Shown: positions 50,956 through 60,022, numbered from the stretch's first letter. The stretch: DNA of 64,000 nt from Gaiella sp. (GCA_027493885.1 JAOSJZ010000001.1:2722622-2786621), one strand, 5' to 3'. Notes: generated by a model not told the origin, from the letters alone. Numbers and translations: made by a program.

Positions 50956-52239
50956 TCAAGCAGCGGCGGGCGACGGCGGCGTTCGGAACGCGCGCCGTCC
51001 CGCCAGCAGCGTGAACGCGGCCCCGACGCAGGCCGCCGCCGCGGAGCCGACCAGGAGCATCCCGGCGAGCAGGGCCACTCCTTCCGAGCCGCCGAGGACG
51101 GCGTTTACGAGCAGCTCGATCCCGACCGCGAAGGCGATCGCCTCGACGAGCCAGACCCCGCGCGGGTAGAGCGCCGCCTGCTTGGGTCTCGGGCCGGGCG
51201 GCCACCACGTCCAGGCCGAGAGCGAGAGGAGCTTGCCCAGGTGGCCGAGCGTCACCCCGGCGGCCCAGCCGACGAGCAGCGCGACGACGTAGGCGGTGAG
51301 GCGGGCCGGCGACGCGTCGAGCCCGAGGAGCATTCCGACCCCGAGGATCGCCGCCTGGAGGAGGAAGAACATGCCCGTGACGACGTGGGTGAGTGGGCCC
51401 TCGAGGCCGTCGAGCCTGTGCTCGCGGCCGATCCGGGCCGTGAGCACGGCGAAGACGCCGATCGCCGCGAGCGCGAGCAGCGCGCCGGCGAGCATCAGCG
51501 CCTGCTCGCCGAACGCGAGCCCGGCCACGAGGAGCCACAACCCGCCGGTGAGCACGAGCTCCTCGACGGGCAGCCGGCGGCGCGCCGCCGCGGGCGCGAG
51601 CGACAGCATCGGCGTGAGCGTCCGGCCGACCGTGACGATGAGGAGGGTCAGCCAGCCCAGCACCGCGAGGTTCAGGTGGATCCCGATCGCGCGGTCGTGC
51701 GGGATGCCGAGGAGCGGCTTCCAACCCTGCTCGGCGAGACCGGCGCCGACCGCGAGCGCGACCGCGGCGTGGAACGTCGCGAGCAGCACGCCGAAGCGGC
51801 TCGCGAGGAGCATCCGGTCGTGTGGGGCGCCGACGACGAGCGCAACCAGCTCCCAGGCGACGACGAGGAAGCCCGCGGTCTCGACGGCCGCCGCGACCCA
51901 GGTGACGGTGTCGTAACCGTGCGCGATCGCGTAGGCGAGCACGGGCCCGGCGCAGAGGAGCGGCAACGCCGTCCAGCCCCGGGCCTGCGAGGCGTGGTTG
52001 CGCAGGAGCGTCGGGAGGACGTGCAGGACCGCGCCCGTGACCGCGAGCGGTAGAAAGCCGAGGCCGACGAGATGGACGGCGAGCAGGACCTCGGGCGCCG
52101 CCACGCCGGCGGCGGCGAGCTGCGGCGCAGCGTCGACGAACGAGATCGTCGCCGCGAGCCAGCAGAGAAGCGCGGCCGAGAAGTAGAGGGCGACGAGGAC
52201 GGCCGGCGCCGGCCGGCCGACCCGGGCGCCTGTGCTCAT
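50956..52239 (-). CDS. twelve-helix membrane protein, NnrS/heme-copper-oxidase-I-like
   Basis: 427 residues, about 12 hydrophobic segments. Histidines occur at the membrane faces in pairs (LLAVHLVGLGFLPLAVTGAV LH region, GIPHDRAIGIHLNLAVLGW, GPLTHVVTGMFFL), like the heme ligands of NnrS and cytochrome-oxidase subunit I-like proteins. Start ATG overlaps the RIC gene stop by 4 bases, so they form one operon. Family knowledge: NnrS protects against nitric oxide. Function is inference from the RIC neighbour and His layout. Confidence 0.7.
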   Translation of the reverse strand: MSTGARVGRPAPAVLVALYFSAALLCWLAATISFVDAAPQLAAAGVAAPEVLLAVHLVGLGFLPLAVTGAVLHVLPTLLRNHASQARGWTALPLLCAGPVLAYAIAHGYDTVTWVAAAVETAGFLVVAWELVALVVGAPHDRMLLASRFGVLLATFHAAVALAVGAGLAEQGWKPLLGIPHDRAIGIHLNLAVLGWLTLLIVTVGRTLTPMLSLAPAAARRRLPVEELVLTGGLWLLVAGLAFGEQALMLAGALLALAAIGVFAVLTARIGREHRLDGLEGPLTHVVTGMFFLLQAAILGVGMLLGLDASPARLTAYVVALLVGWAAGVTLGHLGKLLSLSAWTWWPPGPRPKQAALYPRGVWLVEAIAFAVGIELLVNAVLGGSEGVALLAGMLLVGSAAAACVGAAFTLLAGRRAFRTPPSPAAA

Positions 52240-52904
52240 GCGGCCGTTAGCGCCCGCGGGAAGAGAATGTTGTTCTCCTCGTGGATGTGCTGGTGGAGGT
52301 CGAGCTCCAGCTCGCGCAGGCCGTCGATGGTCGCGCGGTGCGTGTTGCAGAGCGCCCGGTCGAGGTCGTACCCACCCGAGAGCTCACGCAGCCGGGCGAG
52401 CGAGGATCCCGCGAACTCGTGCTCGTGCTCGAGCTCGGCGACCTGGCTCTCGTCGTACGGGCCGCCCCGCGCGACGAGCGGGAAGAGGTCCTCCTCCTCG
52501 GTCGTCATGTGCTCCTCGAGCTCCGCCCGCAGTGCCGTGAAGGTCTCGCGGATCTCGGCGAGCTCGGGGCGCTCTGCGCCGTGTGCGCGCACGACCTTCT
52601 CGAGCAGGCCGTCGAGCCGGGGCAGCTCCTCGCGCAGGCGATCGTGATGGGCCGCGACGATGTGGTCGCAGAGCTCGACGAGCGGGACCTCGGCCCAGTT
52701 GCGCTCGGTCTCGCCGGCGGGCTCGTCAACGGCCGCCCCGAGCGCCGAGACGGCGGCCTGCACGTCCACGCCGCGAGCCTCGCACGCTTCGTGGAGGCTG
52801 CGCTTGCCACCGCAGCAGTAGTCGACTCCCAGCTCGTCGAAGACTCGTGCGCGCGACGGCTGCTCGAGCACGAGCTCCGCGACCGTACGGGACGGATCGA
52901 TCAT
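52236..52904 (-). CDS. di-iron Fe-S cluster repair protein (RIC/ScdA/YtfE)
   Basis: 222 residues. N-terminal ScdA-like domain (FDELGVDYCCGGKRSLHEAC, Cys30-Cys31) and a hemerythrin-like four-helix domain with the His/Glu di-iron ligands: CDHIVAAHHDRLREEL, EHMTTEEEDLFP, LEHEHEF and DLHQHIHEENNILFP. Restores iron-sulfur clusters damaged by NO or peroxide, and is usually induced by them. First gene of a two-gene operon with the NnrS-like protein. Confidence 0.93.
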   Translation of the reverse strand: MIDPSRTVAELVLEQPSRARVFDELGVDYCCGGKRSLHEACEARGVDVQAAVSALGAAVDEPAGETERNWAEVPLVELCDHIVAAHHDRLREELPRLDGLLEKVVRAHGAERPELAEIRETFTALRAELEEHMTTEEEDLFPLVARGGPYDESQVAELEHEHEFAGSSLARLRELSGGYDLDRALCNTHRATIDGLRELELDLHQHIHEENNILFPRALTAA

Positions 52905-53438
52905 GGTTGCTCCTCGGTTGACCTAGGGCGAAGACAGCGCGGCGCGTGCCTGCGCTCGCTGCCGTACGCGACCCACGGTACCGCGCGCGTCGCGCCCAAG
53001 GCGTCGGTCACGGCCGCAGGTCTGCGGAGAAATACGGATGTAGGCTCCTGTCTCGCGCCCACAGGCTGCGTGTCCGCAGAGACGCAGGCGGCAGCGTTCG
53101 CCCCTGCACGGCCTGCCGCGCGCTCTCTGTGCCCCCCGAGGGTCTGTCCCCGCAAGGGAGGCCGGCCCTCGCCCGTCGACGCCGTCGGCTCAGCCGACGC
53201 TGTCCCGGAGCCCCGGGCGACCGTCCTCTGCGGCGCAGTTCGCGCAGCAGTGGACCGTCCCGTCCGCCTCGACGCCGTGACCGATCACCGTGTAGCCGCG
53301 GTGCGCGCACCGGGGCGCGAGCGCGTGGATCGCGCACTCGAAGCTGACGGCGGCCGTAGCCGATGCCGCCCGTCAGCAACAGCACGACGACGAGGCTGTA
53401 GGGCCGACCCGCCCCGACTCTGTGCTATCACCCTCGGG
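52905..53438. other. 534-base intergenic region
   Basis: Divergent promoters for the RIC operon and the 1180-residue phosphatase gene are expected here. Apart from the short Cys/His-rich frame described at 53190-53372, I see no gene. No clear repeats of families A or B. Confidence 0.4.
53190..53372 (-). CDS. possible small Cys/His-rich protein without a clear start
   Basis: 60 codons free of stops ending at TGA 53190-53192: SFECAIHALAPRCAHRGY then TVIGHGVEADGTVHCCANCA, with 5 Cys and 5 His in C-x-x-C and H-C-C patterns, as in small zinc- or copper-binding proteins. No ATG, GTG or TTG is in frame; a TGA closes the frame upstream. It may be a broken gene (a start lost through a base deletion) or chance. 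Kept because the Cys/His spacing is unusually orderly. Confidence 0.35.
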   Translation of the reverse strand, partial: RAASATAAVSFECAIHALAPRCAHRGYTVIGHGVEADGTVHCCANCAAEDGRPGLRDSVG

Positions 53439-56400
53439 GTGAGGAAACGCGTCGCCGCGCCGATTCTCGTGGGCGGCTCGCTCGTCGCCCTGGTCGCCGT
53501 CGCCACCTGCGCCGTCGCCTGGCTCCTCTGGGTCAGGGCGGAGGAGCGGGGTCGTACCCAGGACGACCGGGCCGCGCAGGCGACCGGGGAGAAGCTCCAA
53601 AACAGCGTGGGGCGCGTGCTCACGAGCCTGCGGACGTCCGCCGGCCTCGTCGACGCGCGGGGCAACGTCGACGTGGCGAGCTTCCAGGCGTGGGCGCGTG
53701 CCGTCGGCTCCATCGGCGCAACCGACGCCCTCGCGCTGGCGAAGGTCGTTCCCGCCGCCGCGCGCGGCCGGTTCGAGGCGGAGACGGGCCGCCGGATCAC
53801 CGAGCTCTCCGAGTCGGGCGCCTTCCGCGGCGCCCGGGAGCGGGCGACGTACATGCCGATTGTCGCTGTCTGGCCCGACCCGGGGCAGAGAGGAGCGCTG
53901 CTCGGCTTCGACCTGATGAGCGATCCGGTTCGCAGCGCAGCCCTCGAGCGATCGCAGTCGGAGCGCCGCACGGCCTTCACGGGCGTCGTCTCGTTCCTGA
54001 CCGAAGGAAGCGGACACCAGGCGTTCCGTCCCGTCTACGCGCCCGGGCGCGAGGGCGAGGCGCCGGTCGCCTTCGTCAGCGCCTGGTTCGGCAGAGAGCG
54101 GATCGCAAGCGTGTTCGGCGACCTCGATCCGGACGTGCGCGCGCGAGTCACGTTCGGAGGAACGGAGGTGTTCGCGACGGCCGAGGCACCTGCGACGGGC
54201 GCCGTGAGCTCGCTCGACCTCGGCGGCCGCACCTGGGTCGTAACGGCACGAGGAGAGGAGGTGTCACATGCCTCAGCTCTCGCTGTACTCCTCGGAGGTG
54301 CAGTGCTCGCGGTCATGCTCGCCGTCTTCACGACTGCGAGGATCGCGTCCGAGCGACGGCTTCGGCGCACCCACGAGGCGGAGCGCACGGCCAGGGAGCG
54401 CTCGGAGCTTCTCGAGCGAAACACGTCGACTCTCCGAGGGCTCGCCGCGAGCCTGTCCGCGGCCGCCCTGCCCGCAGAGGTGGCGGAGGCCGTCGTTCCG
54501 TACCTCTTCGAGACGTTCGACGCCCGCCTCGCGACCGTCGGGGTTGCCCACGGCGACGACGTGCGCACGCTGAACGCCGTAGCGGGCACCACGCGGGCCG
54601 AGTGGCACTGGCGGCCGATCCCGATGTCTGCCTCGAGCCCGACGACCGACGCGATGCGGCTCGGGCGGGTCGTGGAGCTCGAGGGCTGGAGCCGGATCCG
54701 GGAGCGATACCCCGGCGAGGTCGAGCAGCTCCTCGCCGGGGTCGAGACGATCCACGTCGTCCCGCTCTCGGGGTCGCGCGGCGCCCTTGGCATCGCCTTC
54801 GTGGAACCGCGCCGGCTGACCGAGGAGGAGCGGCGAATGCTCGATTCCGTCGCCGGCGAGCTGACCCGCGCGCTCGACCGCGCCAATCTCCTCGAGAGCG
54901 AGCGGGACGCACGCCTCCAGGCGGAGGTCATGGAGCGCAACGCCGAGAGTCTCGCCGCCGCGAAGACCGCGAGCGAAGTCGCGGCCGCGACCGTCAGCGA
55001 GATCGAGGCGTTCGGAGCGAGCGCCGTCTTCGTGTGGGCCTTGGGCGACGGCCGAAGCCTCGAGGCGCTGGCCATGTCCGCGTTACCGGAGGAGACGGCC
55101 GGTCGCTTCGGCACCTATCCACTCGAGCTCGGGGGGCTCGTGTCGGATGCGATGAAGAGCCGCAGCCTCGTCACGATCGGGTCGGGAGAGGAGTACGACG
55201 AGCGGTACCCGGAGCTCCGCGAGGAACGACGGACGCTCGGGCTCGAGTCGCTCGTCGCCCTACCGCTGCGCGGGGCGCGCGGAGAGGTGATCGGCGCGAT
55301 CTTCGCGGCGGCGCAGCGGCCGGGCTGGAGCACGGCCGACCGGCGGCGGCTGCTGCTCGGAATCGCCGAGCAGACCGGTGTCGCCCTCGAGCGGGCGTGG
55401 CTGCAGGCCGAGGCCGAGCGTGTCGCCGAGTCGGATGCCTTCCTGGCTGCGCTCGGCGAGTCGCTCGAGCGCGCCACCACGGTGAGTGCGCGAGCGCGAC
55501 GCCTCGTCGAGGCGCTCGCCGAGGGGCACGCCACCTTCGCAGCGGTGCATCTCGCCGGGGACGGCGAAGACACCGAGGAGATCGCGACCGCCGGATCGCT
55601 GCCCGACGAGCTCGCCGGCGACGAGCGTTGGGCGGGATGGATCCGTCACGTCATCGAGACGGGAGAGACGGCGAGCGCCGACGAGCTCGGATCACGCTCG
55701 GACGGAAGCTCGTCCTCGCTCCTCTTCGTGCCGCTCCGCGCCCGCGGACGCAGTCTCGGCGCCTTGACCGTGCGCGCCGCGGCGGGCGCCGACTGGAACC
55801 CCGTCGTCACCCGCGCCGACGCCCGGGAGATCGCCTCTCGCGCAGCCCTCGCACTCGACAACGCGTTCCTCTACGAGCGGGAGCGGGACGTCTCGCATGC
55901 CCTGCAGCTCGGCCTGCTCGGCGGCGCTCTGCCGATCTTCGAGGGTACCGTCGTCGCCTCCGCCTACCGGCCGGGCACGGCGACCCTCGAGGTCGGCGGC
56001 GACTGGTATGACGCCTTCCGGCTGGAGTCCGGCGAGATCGCGCTCGTCGTCGGTGACGTCGTCGGTCACGGGCTGGAAGCGGCGGTCGCGATGGGGCAGC
56101 TGCGCGGCGCGGTCAGCGCGCTCGCGCAGTCGAGCGATCCCGCGCGGTTGCTACAGCGGCTGGACGCGTTCGTCGAGACAGTCCCCTCCGCGGCTACCGC
56201 GACGCTCGCGTACGTCGAGCTCGACCCCACGACCGGCGAGGCCCGGTACGCGTGTGCGGGACATCCGCCGCCTCTCGTGCTCTCGCCCGACGGCAGCACG
56301 CGTTTCCTCTGGGACGGACGCTCCGCGCCTCTCGGCTCGCTGCTCGGGCAGGACCGCGACGCGGCGGTCGACAGCCTCGAGGAGGGCGAGACGCTCGTGC

Positions 56401-56981
56401 TCTACACCGACGGCCTCGTCGAGCGACGCACCGCCAGCATCGACGTCGGCCTCGAGCGCCTCGCGGACGCCGCGAGGCGACGGCCGCTGGGCGCGCCGCG
56501 CCTCGCAGACGAGATCTGCGACGCGCTGCTCGACGGTCAGAGCCAGGACGACGACGTTTGCGTTCTCACGCTTTTTCGTATCCCTACCGTAGAAGTGTTC
56601 AGCCACTCCTTCCCGGCCGCGCCCGTCGAGCTTGCCGGTCTCCGCGAGCGCCTGCGCGGTTGGCTCGAGGAGAGCGGCGTTCCCGAGGACGTCGAGCGCG
56701 GTGTCGTGCTCGCCGTCTCCGAGGCCGCCGCCAACGCCGTCGAGCATGGGTACCACTGCGACGGCGACGGTCTCGTGACCGTGATGGCGCGCCACGCCGG
56801 CGGCAGCCTCGAGCTCACGGTCCGCGACGAGGGAACCTGGCGCGAAGGGCCGCGAACGACCGATCGCGGGAGGGGGCTCGAGATCATCCGCGCACTCGTC
56901 GAGGAGCTCACGATCGATCGTGAGGACGGCGCTACGGTATGCCGCATGCGCACCGGCGCGAGCGAGTCCACCGCGTCATGA
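53439..56981 (+). CDS. CHASE-GAF-PP2C-HATPase sensor phosphatase/kinase (RsbU-RsbW fusion)
   Basis: 1180 residues from GTG 53439. Membrane helix at 8-28; an extracellular CHASE-like sensor (residues ~45-265, ARAVGSIGATDALALAKVV); second helix ~282-305; three GAF-like domains (~340-490, 510-650, 665-810); a SpoIIE/RsbU PP2C phosphatase (EVGGDWYDAFRLESGEIAL, VGDVVGHGLEAAVAMGQLRG, YTDGLVERR, DDDVCVLTL; from ~840); and a C-terminal GHKL kinase domain (EAAANAVEHGYHCDGDGLV, N box at ~1099; DEGTWREGP, GRGLEIIRALVEEL). So the phosphatase that switches on and the kinase that switches off a STAS antagonist are in one chain with an envelope sensor. Its stop overlaps the STAS gene, its obvious substrate. 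Confidence 0.9.
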   Translation: MRKRVAAPILVGGSLVALVAVATCAVAWLLWVRAEERGRTQDDRAAQATGEKLQNSVGRVLTSLRTSAGLVDARGNVDVASFQAWARAVGSIGATDALALAKVVPAAARGRFEAETGRRITELSESGAFRGARERATYMPIVAVWPDPGQRGALLGFDLMSDPVRSAALERSQSERRTAFTGVVSFLTEGSGHQAFRPVYAPGREGEAPVAFVSAWFGRERIASVFGDLDPDVRARVTFGGTEVFATAEAPATGAVSSLDLGGRTWVVTARGEEVSHASALAVLLGGAVLAVMLAVFTTARIASERRLRRTHEAERTARERSELLERNTSTLRGLAASLSAAALPAEVAEAVVPYLFETFDARLATVGVAHGDDVRTLNAVAGTTRAEWHWRPIPMSASSPTTDAMRLGRVVELEGWSRIRERYPGEVEQLLAGVETIHVVPLSGSRGALGIAFVEPRRLTEEERRMLDSVAGELTRALDRANLLESERDARLQAEVMERNAESLAAAKTASEVAAATVSEIEAFGASAVFVWALGDGRSLEALAMSALPEETAGRFGTYPLELGGLVSDAMKSRSLVTIGSGEEYDERYPELREERRTLGLESLVALPLRGARGEVIGAIFAAAQRPGWSTADRRRLLLGIAEQTGVALERAWLQAEAERVAESDAFLAALGESLERATTVSARARRLVEALAEGHATFAAVHLAGDGEDTEEIATAGSLPDELAGDERWAGWIRHVIETGETASADELGSRSDGSSSSLLFVPLRARGRSLGALTVRAAAGADWNPVVTRADAREIASRAALALDNAFLYERERDVSHALQLGLLGGALPIFEGTVVASAYRPGTATLEVGGDWYDAFRLESGEIALVVGDVVGHGLEAAVAMGQLRGAVSALAQSSDPARLLQRLDAFVETVPSAATATLAYVELDPTTGEARYACAGHPPPLVLSPDGSTRFLWDGRSAPLGSLLGQDRDAAVDSLEEGETLVLYTDGLVERRTASIDVGLERLADAARRRPLGAPRLADEICDALLDGQSQDDDVCVLTLFRIPTVEVFSHSFPAAPVELAGLRERLRGWLEESGVPEDVERGVVLAVSEAAANAVEHGYHCDGDGLVTVMARHAGGSLELTVRDEGTWREGPRTTDRGRGLEIIRALVEELTIDREDGATVCRMRTGASESTAS

Positions 56982-57343
56982 GCGACGACGGCACCGTCTT
57001 CGACATCGCGAGCAGCCAGGCCGATGGGATCGCAATCGTCGCCGTCACCGGTGAGATCGACCTCACGAACGCGGACGCGTTCCAGGAGGCGGTCGACGGG
57101 ACGACGGCTCCGGCTGTCGTCCTCGACCTCGCGGGGGTCACGTATCTCGACAGCTCGGCGATCCGCGCGATCGACCGCAGTCGCCGGCGGTTCCGGTCGG
57201 AGAAGCGGTCGTTCTTCATCGTCTCTCCTCCGGACACCCCCTCGTCCTGGACATTCCGCGTCTCCGGCTTCGACTGCGAGCTCGTCGTGGACAGCGTCGA
57301 GGCGGCGCTCGCAGCTGTCGGCCGGGACGCGCCTCCGCGCTAG
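56978..57343 (+). CDS. STAS-domain anti-sigma factor antagonist
   Basis: 121 residues from ATG 56978, sharing 4 bases with the upstream phosphatase/kinase gene. SpoIIAA/RsbV-like: VTGEIDLTNADAFQEAVDG and LDLAGVTYLDSSAIRAIDRS with the phosphorylatable Ser in DSSAI. Likely substrate of both enzymatic domains of the upstream protein; when unphosphorylated it would free a sigma factor from an RsbW-like protein such as the one at 62014. Confidence 0.87.
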   Translation: MSDDGTVFDIASSQADGIAIVAVTGEIDLTNADAFQEAVDGTTAPAVVLDLAGVTYLDSSAIRAIDRSRRRFRSEKRSFFIVSPPDTPSSWTFRVSGFDCELVVDSVEAALAAVGRDAPPR

Positions 57344-58044
57344 GAACGGCTGCGCGGGCCCGGGTCCGGGGAGCCGGGGGGCGGCTGCGGCGCGGGCGCC
57401 GGGTCGGGACTGGGTGCGGGCTCCGGGACGTCCGGCGGCCGCGCCTCTCCTCTCCCGAAGCTCGAGTCCTCTCCCGAAGCTCGAGCGGCCGCCTCTCGGC
57501 CGACGGCCTCCGCCTCGGCGAGCTGCTCGTCCGAGAGGATACGGACGTCGGGATCGGCCGCATCCCGCCGCGGCTCGAAGCGCAGCTCGTCCATGTACGG
57601 AGTCGGCTGCTTCCGGCGGTAGTCCAGGAACTCCGTCGCGTAGTAGGCGCACGCGTCCTCGACCGACCGGCCGTCCACGACCATGTCGTGCATCAGGTTC
57701 AGGGCGAGGTTGTTCGCCTCTTCGTCGTGGCAGCGGGCCGACACCTCGCCCGCCGTGCGCTCGACCACGACGCTACCGTCGAAGTGCGCGAGCGGCGTGC
57801 ACTTCTCGGGCGGCACCCGGAAGTCGACGACGCCTTCGATCGAGTCATAGTGCGGGACGGGGAACTCGTGCTTCCAGAACGCCTTCGACGCGACGATCCG
57901 CTTCCACGGGCCGACGCGGTACCAGACGAGAAACGACTCGGTCGTCTCGTCCGGCTCGCCGTACTTGTCGAGGACGAGCCGTGCCGCCTCCTTCGCCTCG
58001 CCTGGCCAACCATTCACGATCTCCGATCCGCGTCTCTGCTCCAT
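57340..58044 (-). CDS. conserved protein of unknown function with Pro-rich tail
   Basis: 234 residues from ATG 58044. A recognisable but uncharacterised actinobacterial family: NGWPGEAKEAARLVLDKYGE, then ESFLVWYRVGPWKRIVASK, VDFRVPPEKCTPLAHFDGSV, LNLMHDMVVDGRSVEDACAY. The last ~35 residues are Pro/Asp/Arg repeats (PAPSPDPAPAPQPPPGSPD). No catalytic motif recognised; His and Asp around residues 130-140 might bind metal. Converges with the STAS gene by a 4-base overlap of stops, and diverges from the gene at 58150. Confidence 0.75.
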   Translation of the reverse strand: MEQRRGSEIVNGWPGEAKEAARLVLDKYGEPDETTESFLVWYRVGPWKRIVASKAFWKHEFPVPHYDSIEGVVDFRVPPEKCTPLAHFDGSVVVERTAGEVSARCHDEEANNLALNLMHDMVVDGRSVEDACAYYATEFLDYRRKQPTPYMDELRFEPRRDAADPDVRILSDEQLAEAEAVGREAAARASGEDSSFGRGEARPPDVPEPAPSPDPAPAPQPPPGSPDPGPRSRS

Positions 58045-58149
58045 CCCATGCTCCTTCCACTCGTCCGGAACGAAGCGTGTACCCGCCCGGCCGCGGGCGT
58101 AACACCGACCCGAGGTTTCGGCCGTGCACGCGTGCGGTATCCGTTCCGC

Positions 58150-58284
58150 ATGTCCGAGACCGCACAGGGCGACGACCGCCACGCCTGGCAGAGCGAGTAC
58201 GAGGCACTGCTCGACCACCCCGAGGCCGAGACCGGCGCCGACCTCCATGTGCTCGAAGCCGATCCCGTCGAGCGGGGAACGTGA
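58150..58284 (+). CDS. small acidic protein
   Basis: 44 residues from ATG 58150, starting GDDRHAWQSEYEALLDHPEA. Acidic, soluble, no Cys. It precedes the basic envelope-type gene at 58288 by 3 bases. No family recognised; small acidic proteins of this type are common near BON and YtxH-type stress proteins. Confidence 0.5.
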   Translation: MSETAQGDDRHAWQSEYEALLDHPEAETGADLHVLEADPVERGT

Positions 58285-58287
58285 GCG

Positions 58288-58593
58288 ATGACGCGGACGA
58301 AGTGGCTCGCAGCCGGCGCCCTCGGGATGTACTTCTTCGACCCCCGGTCGGGGCGCGGGCGCAGGCACCGCGCGCGCGACCGGGCGGGCGGCCTCGTCCG
58401 CCGCTTCCGCGGCAGGATCGACCGCCGGGTCGCAGGCGCACGGGCGCGCGCGCAGGCGCTCGTCGCGAAGGCAACCCATCCGTACGAGCAGCCGAAGGAC
58501 TTGAACGACGTGACGCTCGCCGACAAGGTCAAGAGCGAGGTGCTGCATCCGCCGGGCGTCGAGGCACCGCACCACGAAGCCTGGACCGGCTGA
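58288..58593 (+). CDS. BON-domain-type membrane protein, truncated
   Basis: 101 residues. GALGMYFFDPRSGRGRRHRA is the usual start of actinobacterial BON-domain proteins (an N-terminal hydrophobic patch then many Arg), followed by DVTLADKVKSEVLHPPG, the first helix of the BON domain; the rest of the domain (about 40 residues with the Gly-containing strands) is missing and the frame ends HHEAWTG-stop. It looks cut off where the next broken gene begins, so a deletion may have joined the two. If real it could still be an anchored basic protein. Confidence 0.55.
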   Translation: MTRTKWLAAGALGMYFFDPRSGRGRRHRARDRAGGLVRRFRGRIDRRVAGARARAQALVAKATHPYEQPKDLNDVTLADKVKSEVLHPPGVEAPHHEAWTG

Positions 58594-58614
58594 CCGGGCC
58601 GCAGAGCATGCGGT

Positions 58615-59115
58615 CTCGGCGGGGAGACGGGCGCGGTGCTGCGGACGCTGCAGGAGGAAGGGATCGAGCAGCAGACGATCGAGGCCGCCGCGGCGAACGC
58701 GACGTGGATCCACGACCGGCGTGGCGGCGCGCGCGAGCCTGTTTGGGAGGGTGCCCCTCCCACGCCGGGCCGGCACGAGCTCGACGAGCTCTACACCGCG
58801 ACGCTCGGCGCGGCGCCGTCGTGCGGCCTGTGCGTCCTCGCAGGCACCCACGCGCGCTCCGACGCGCTCGACGCCGAGACGTACGAGCGGCTGGCGAGGG
58901 ACGTCCGCGCAGCGGGTGCGACCGTGGTCGCCGACGTGACCGGGCAGCAGCTCGAAGCCGTGCTGAGAGGCAGCCCGGAGCTGGTCAGGGTCAGTGAGGA
59001 GGAGATGCTCCGCGACGACCGCCTCGACGGCGAGGGGCCGGGGGCGATCCGGGAGCGTCGGTCAGGAGAACGGCAGGAGTCGCTCGGATCCCGCTCCCAG
59101 GGGAGGACGACGTGA
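58615..59115 (+). pseudogene. PfkB-family kinase fragment
   Basis: The frame reads LGGETGAVLRTLQEEGIEQQ, then GRHELDELYTATLGAAPSC, RLARDVRAAGATVVADVTG and ELVRVSEEEMLRDDRL: the middle part of a PfkB (1-phosphofructokinase-like) sugar kinase. The N-terminal ~60 residues and the whole C-terminal half with the catalytic GxGD Asp and ATP-binding site are missing; the frame closes 20 residues after DDRL with low-complexity sequence. A palindrome TGGGAGGG-TG-CCCCTCCCA lies inside (near 58744). The gene remnant follows directly after the truncated BON gene. Confidence 0.6.
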
Positions 59116-60008
59116 TGGACGAGAGGCGCGCCCGGCACTCGGTGTGGGTCGTGCTGCGGCGAGCAGTCGCCGAGGCGCGCGACGACGACGTCCCGATGGT
59201 CGCCCAGGCGCTCGCCTACTCGCTCTTCCTCGCGATTCCCGCCGCCGCCCTCCTCGCCCTCGGGATCTTCTCCCTCGTGGCGGACGCCTCGACGGTCGAG
59301 GAGCTGATGGGCCGCCTGGCGCCGGTCATGCCCGAGGAGGCGGTCACGCTCCTGAGCGACAGCCTCGAGCGGTCGGCTGGCTCGCAAGGCGGGGGGCTGG
59401 TGATGACGGTGCTCGGATTCGTGCTCGCGCTGTGGACGACGACCTCTGCGGCGTCGACCCTCATGTCGGCGACGACGAAGGCGTTCGACCGGGGCGACCG
59501 CCGCAGCTTCGTGCGCAAGCGGCTGCTCGCCCTCCTGATCGTGGTCGCGCTCTCCATCGGTGCAGGGCTCGTGCTCGTGCTGCTCGTCTTCGGGCCGCAC
59601 ATCGAACGTTGGGTCGGCGACGCGACCGGCGTGCCGACGATCGTCGCCTGGACGTGGTGGACTGCGCAATGGCCGCTGCTCGTCGCGGGACTCCTGTTCG
59701 CCTTCGCCGTCGCGCTCGCGCTCGGCCCCGACGTCGAGCAGCGTCGCTGGCGACTGATCCTGCCGGGCGCCGTGACCGCGCTCGTCGTCTGGCTCGTCGC
59801 GTCGTCGGCGTTCGCGGTCTACACGTCCCGGTTCGGCTCGTACGACAGGAGCTGGGGCACGATCTCGGCGGTCGTCGTGACGCTCGTGTGGCTATGGGTG
59901 ACGAGCGCCGCGCTCCTGCTCGGGGCGGAGATCAACGCCGAGGCGCAGCGGCTCGACCGGCGCGAGCGGGACGCCGACGAGCCGCCTGTCGCCGGGCGCG
60001 CAGCCTGA
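59115..60008 (+). CDS. YihY/BrkB-family membrane protein
   Basis: 297 residues from ATG 59115 (a GTG three bases earlier is also possible). Six hydrophobic segments; DDDVPMVAQALAYSLFLAIP and the final WLWVTSAALLLGAEINAEAQ are the family's conserved ends (the latter usually carries GAE(I/L)N). Formerly called ribonuclease BN by mistake; role in the envelope unknown. Normal length. Confidence 0.9.
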   Translation: MDERRARHSVWVVLRRAVAEARDDDVPMVAQALAYSLFLAIPAAALLALGIFSLVADASTVEELMGRLAPVMPEEAVTLLSDSLERSAGSQGGGLVMTVLGFVLALWTTTSAASTLMSATTKAFDRGDRRSFVRKRLLALLIVVALSIGAGLVLVLLVFGPHIERWVGDATGVPTIVAWTWWTAQWPLLVAGLLFAFAVALALGPDVEQRRWRLILPGAVTALVVWLVASSAFAVYTSRFGSYDRSWGTISAVVVTLVWLWVTSAALLLGAEINAEAQRLDRRERDADEPPVAGRAA

Positions 60009-60022
60009 GGCGTGCGCGGCGC

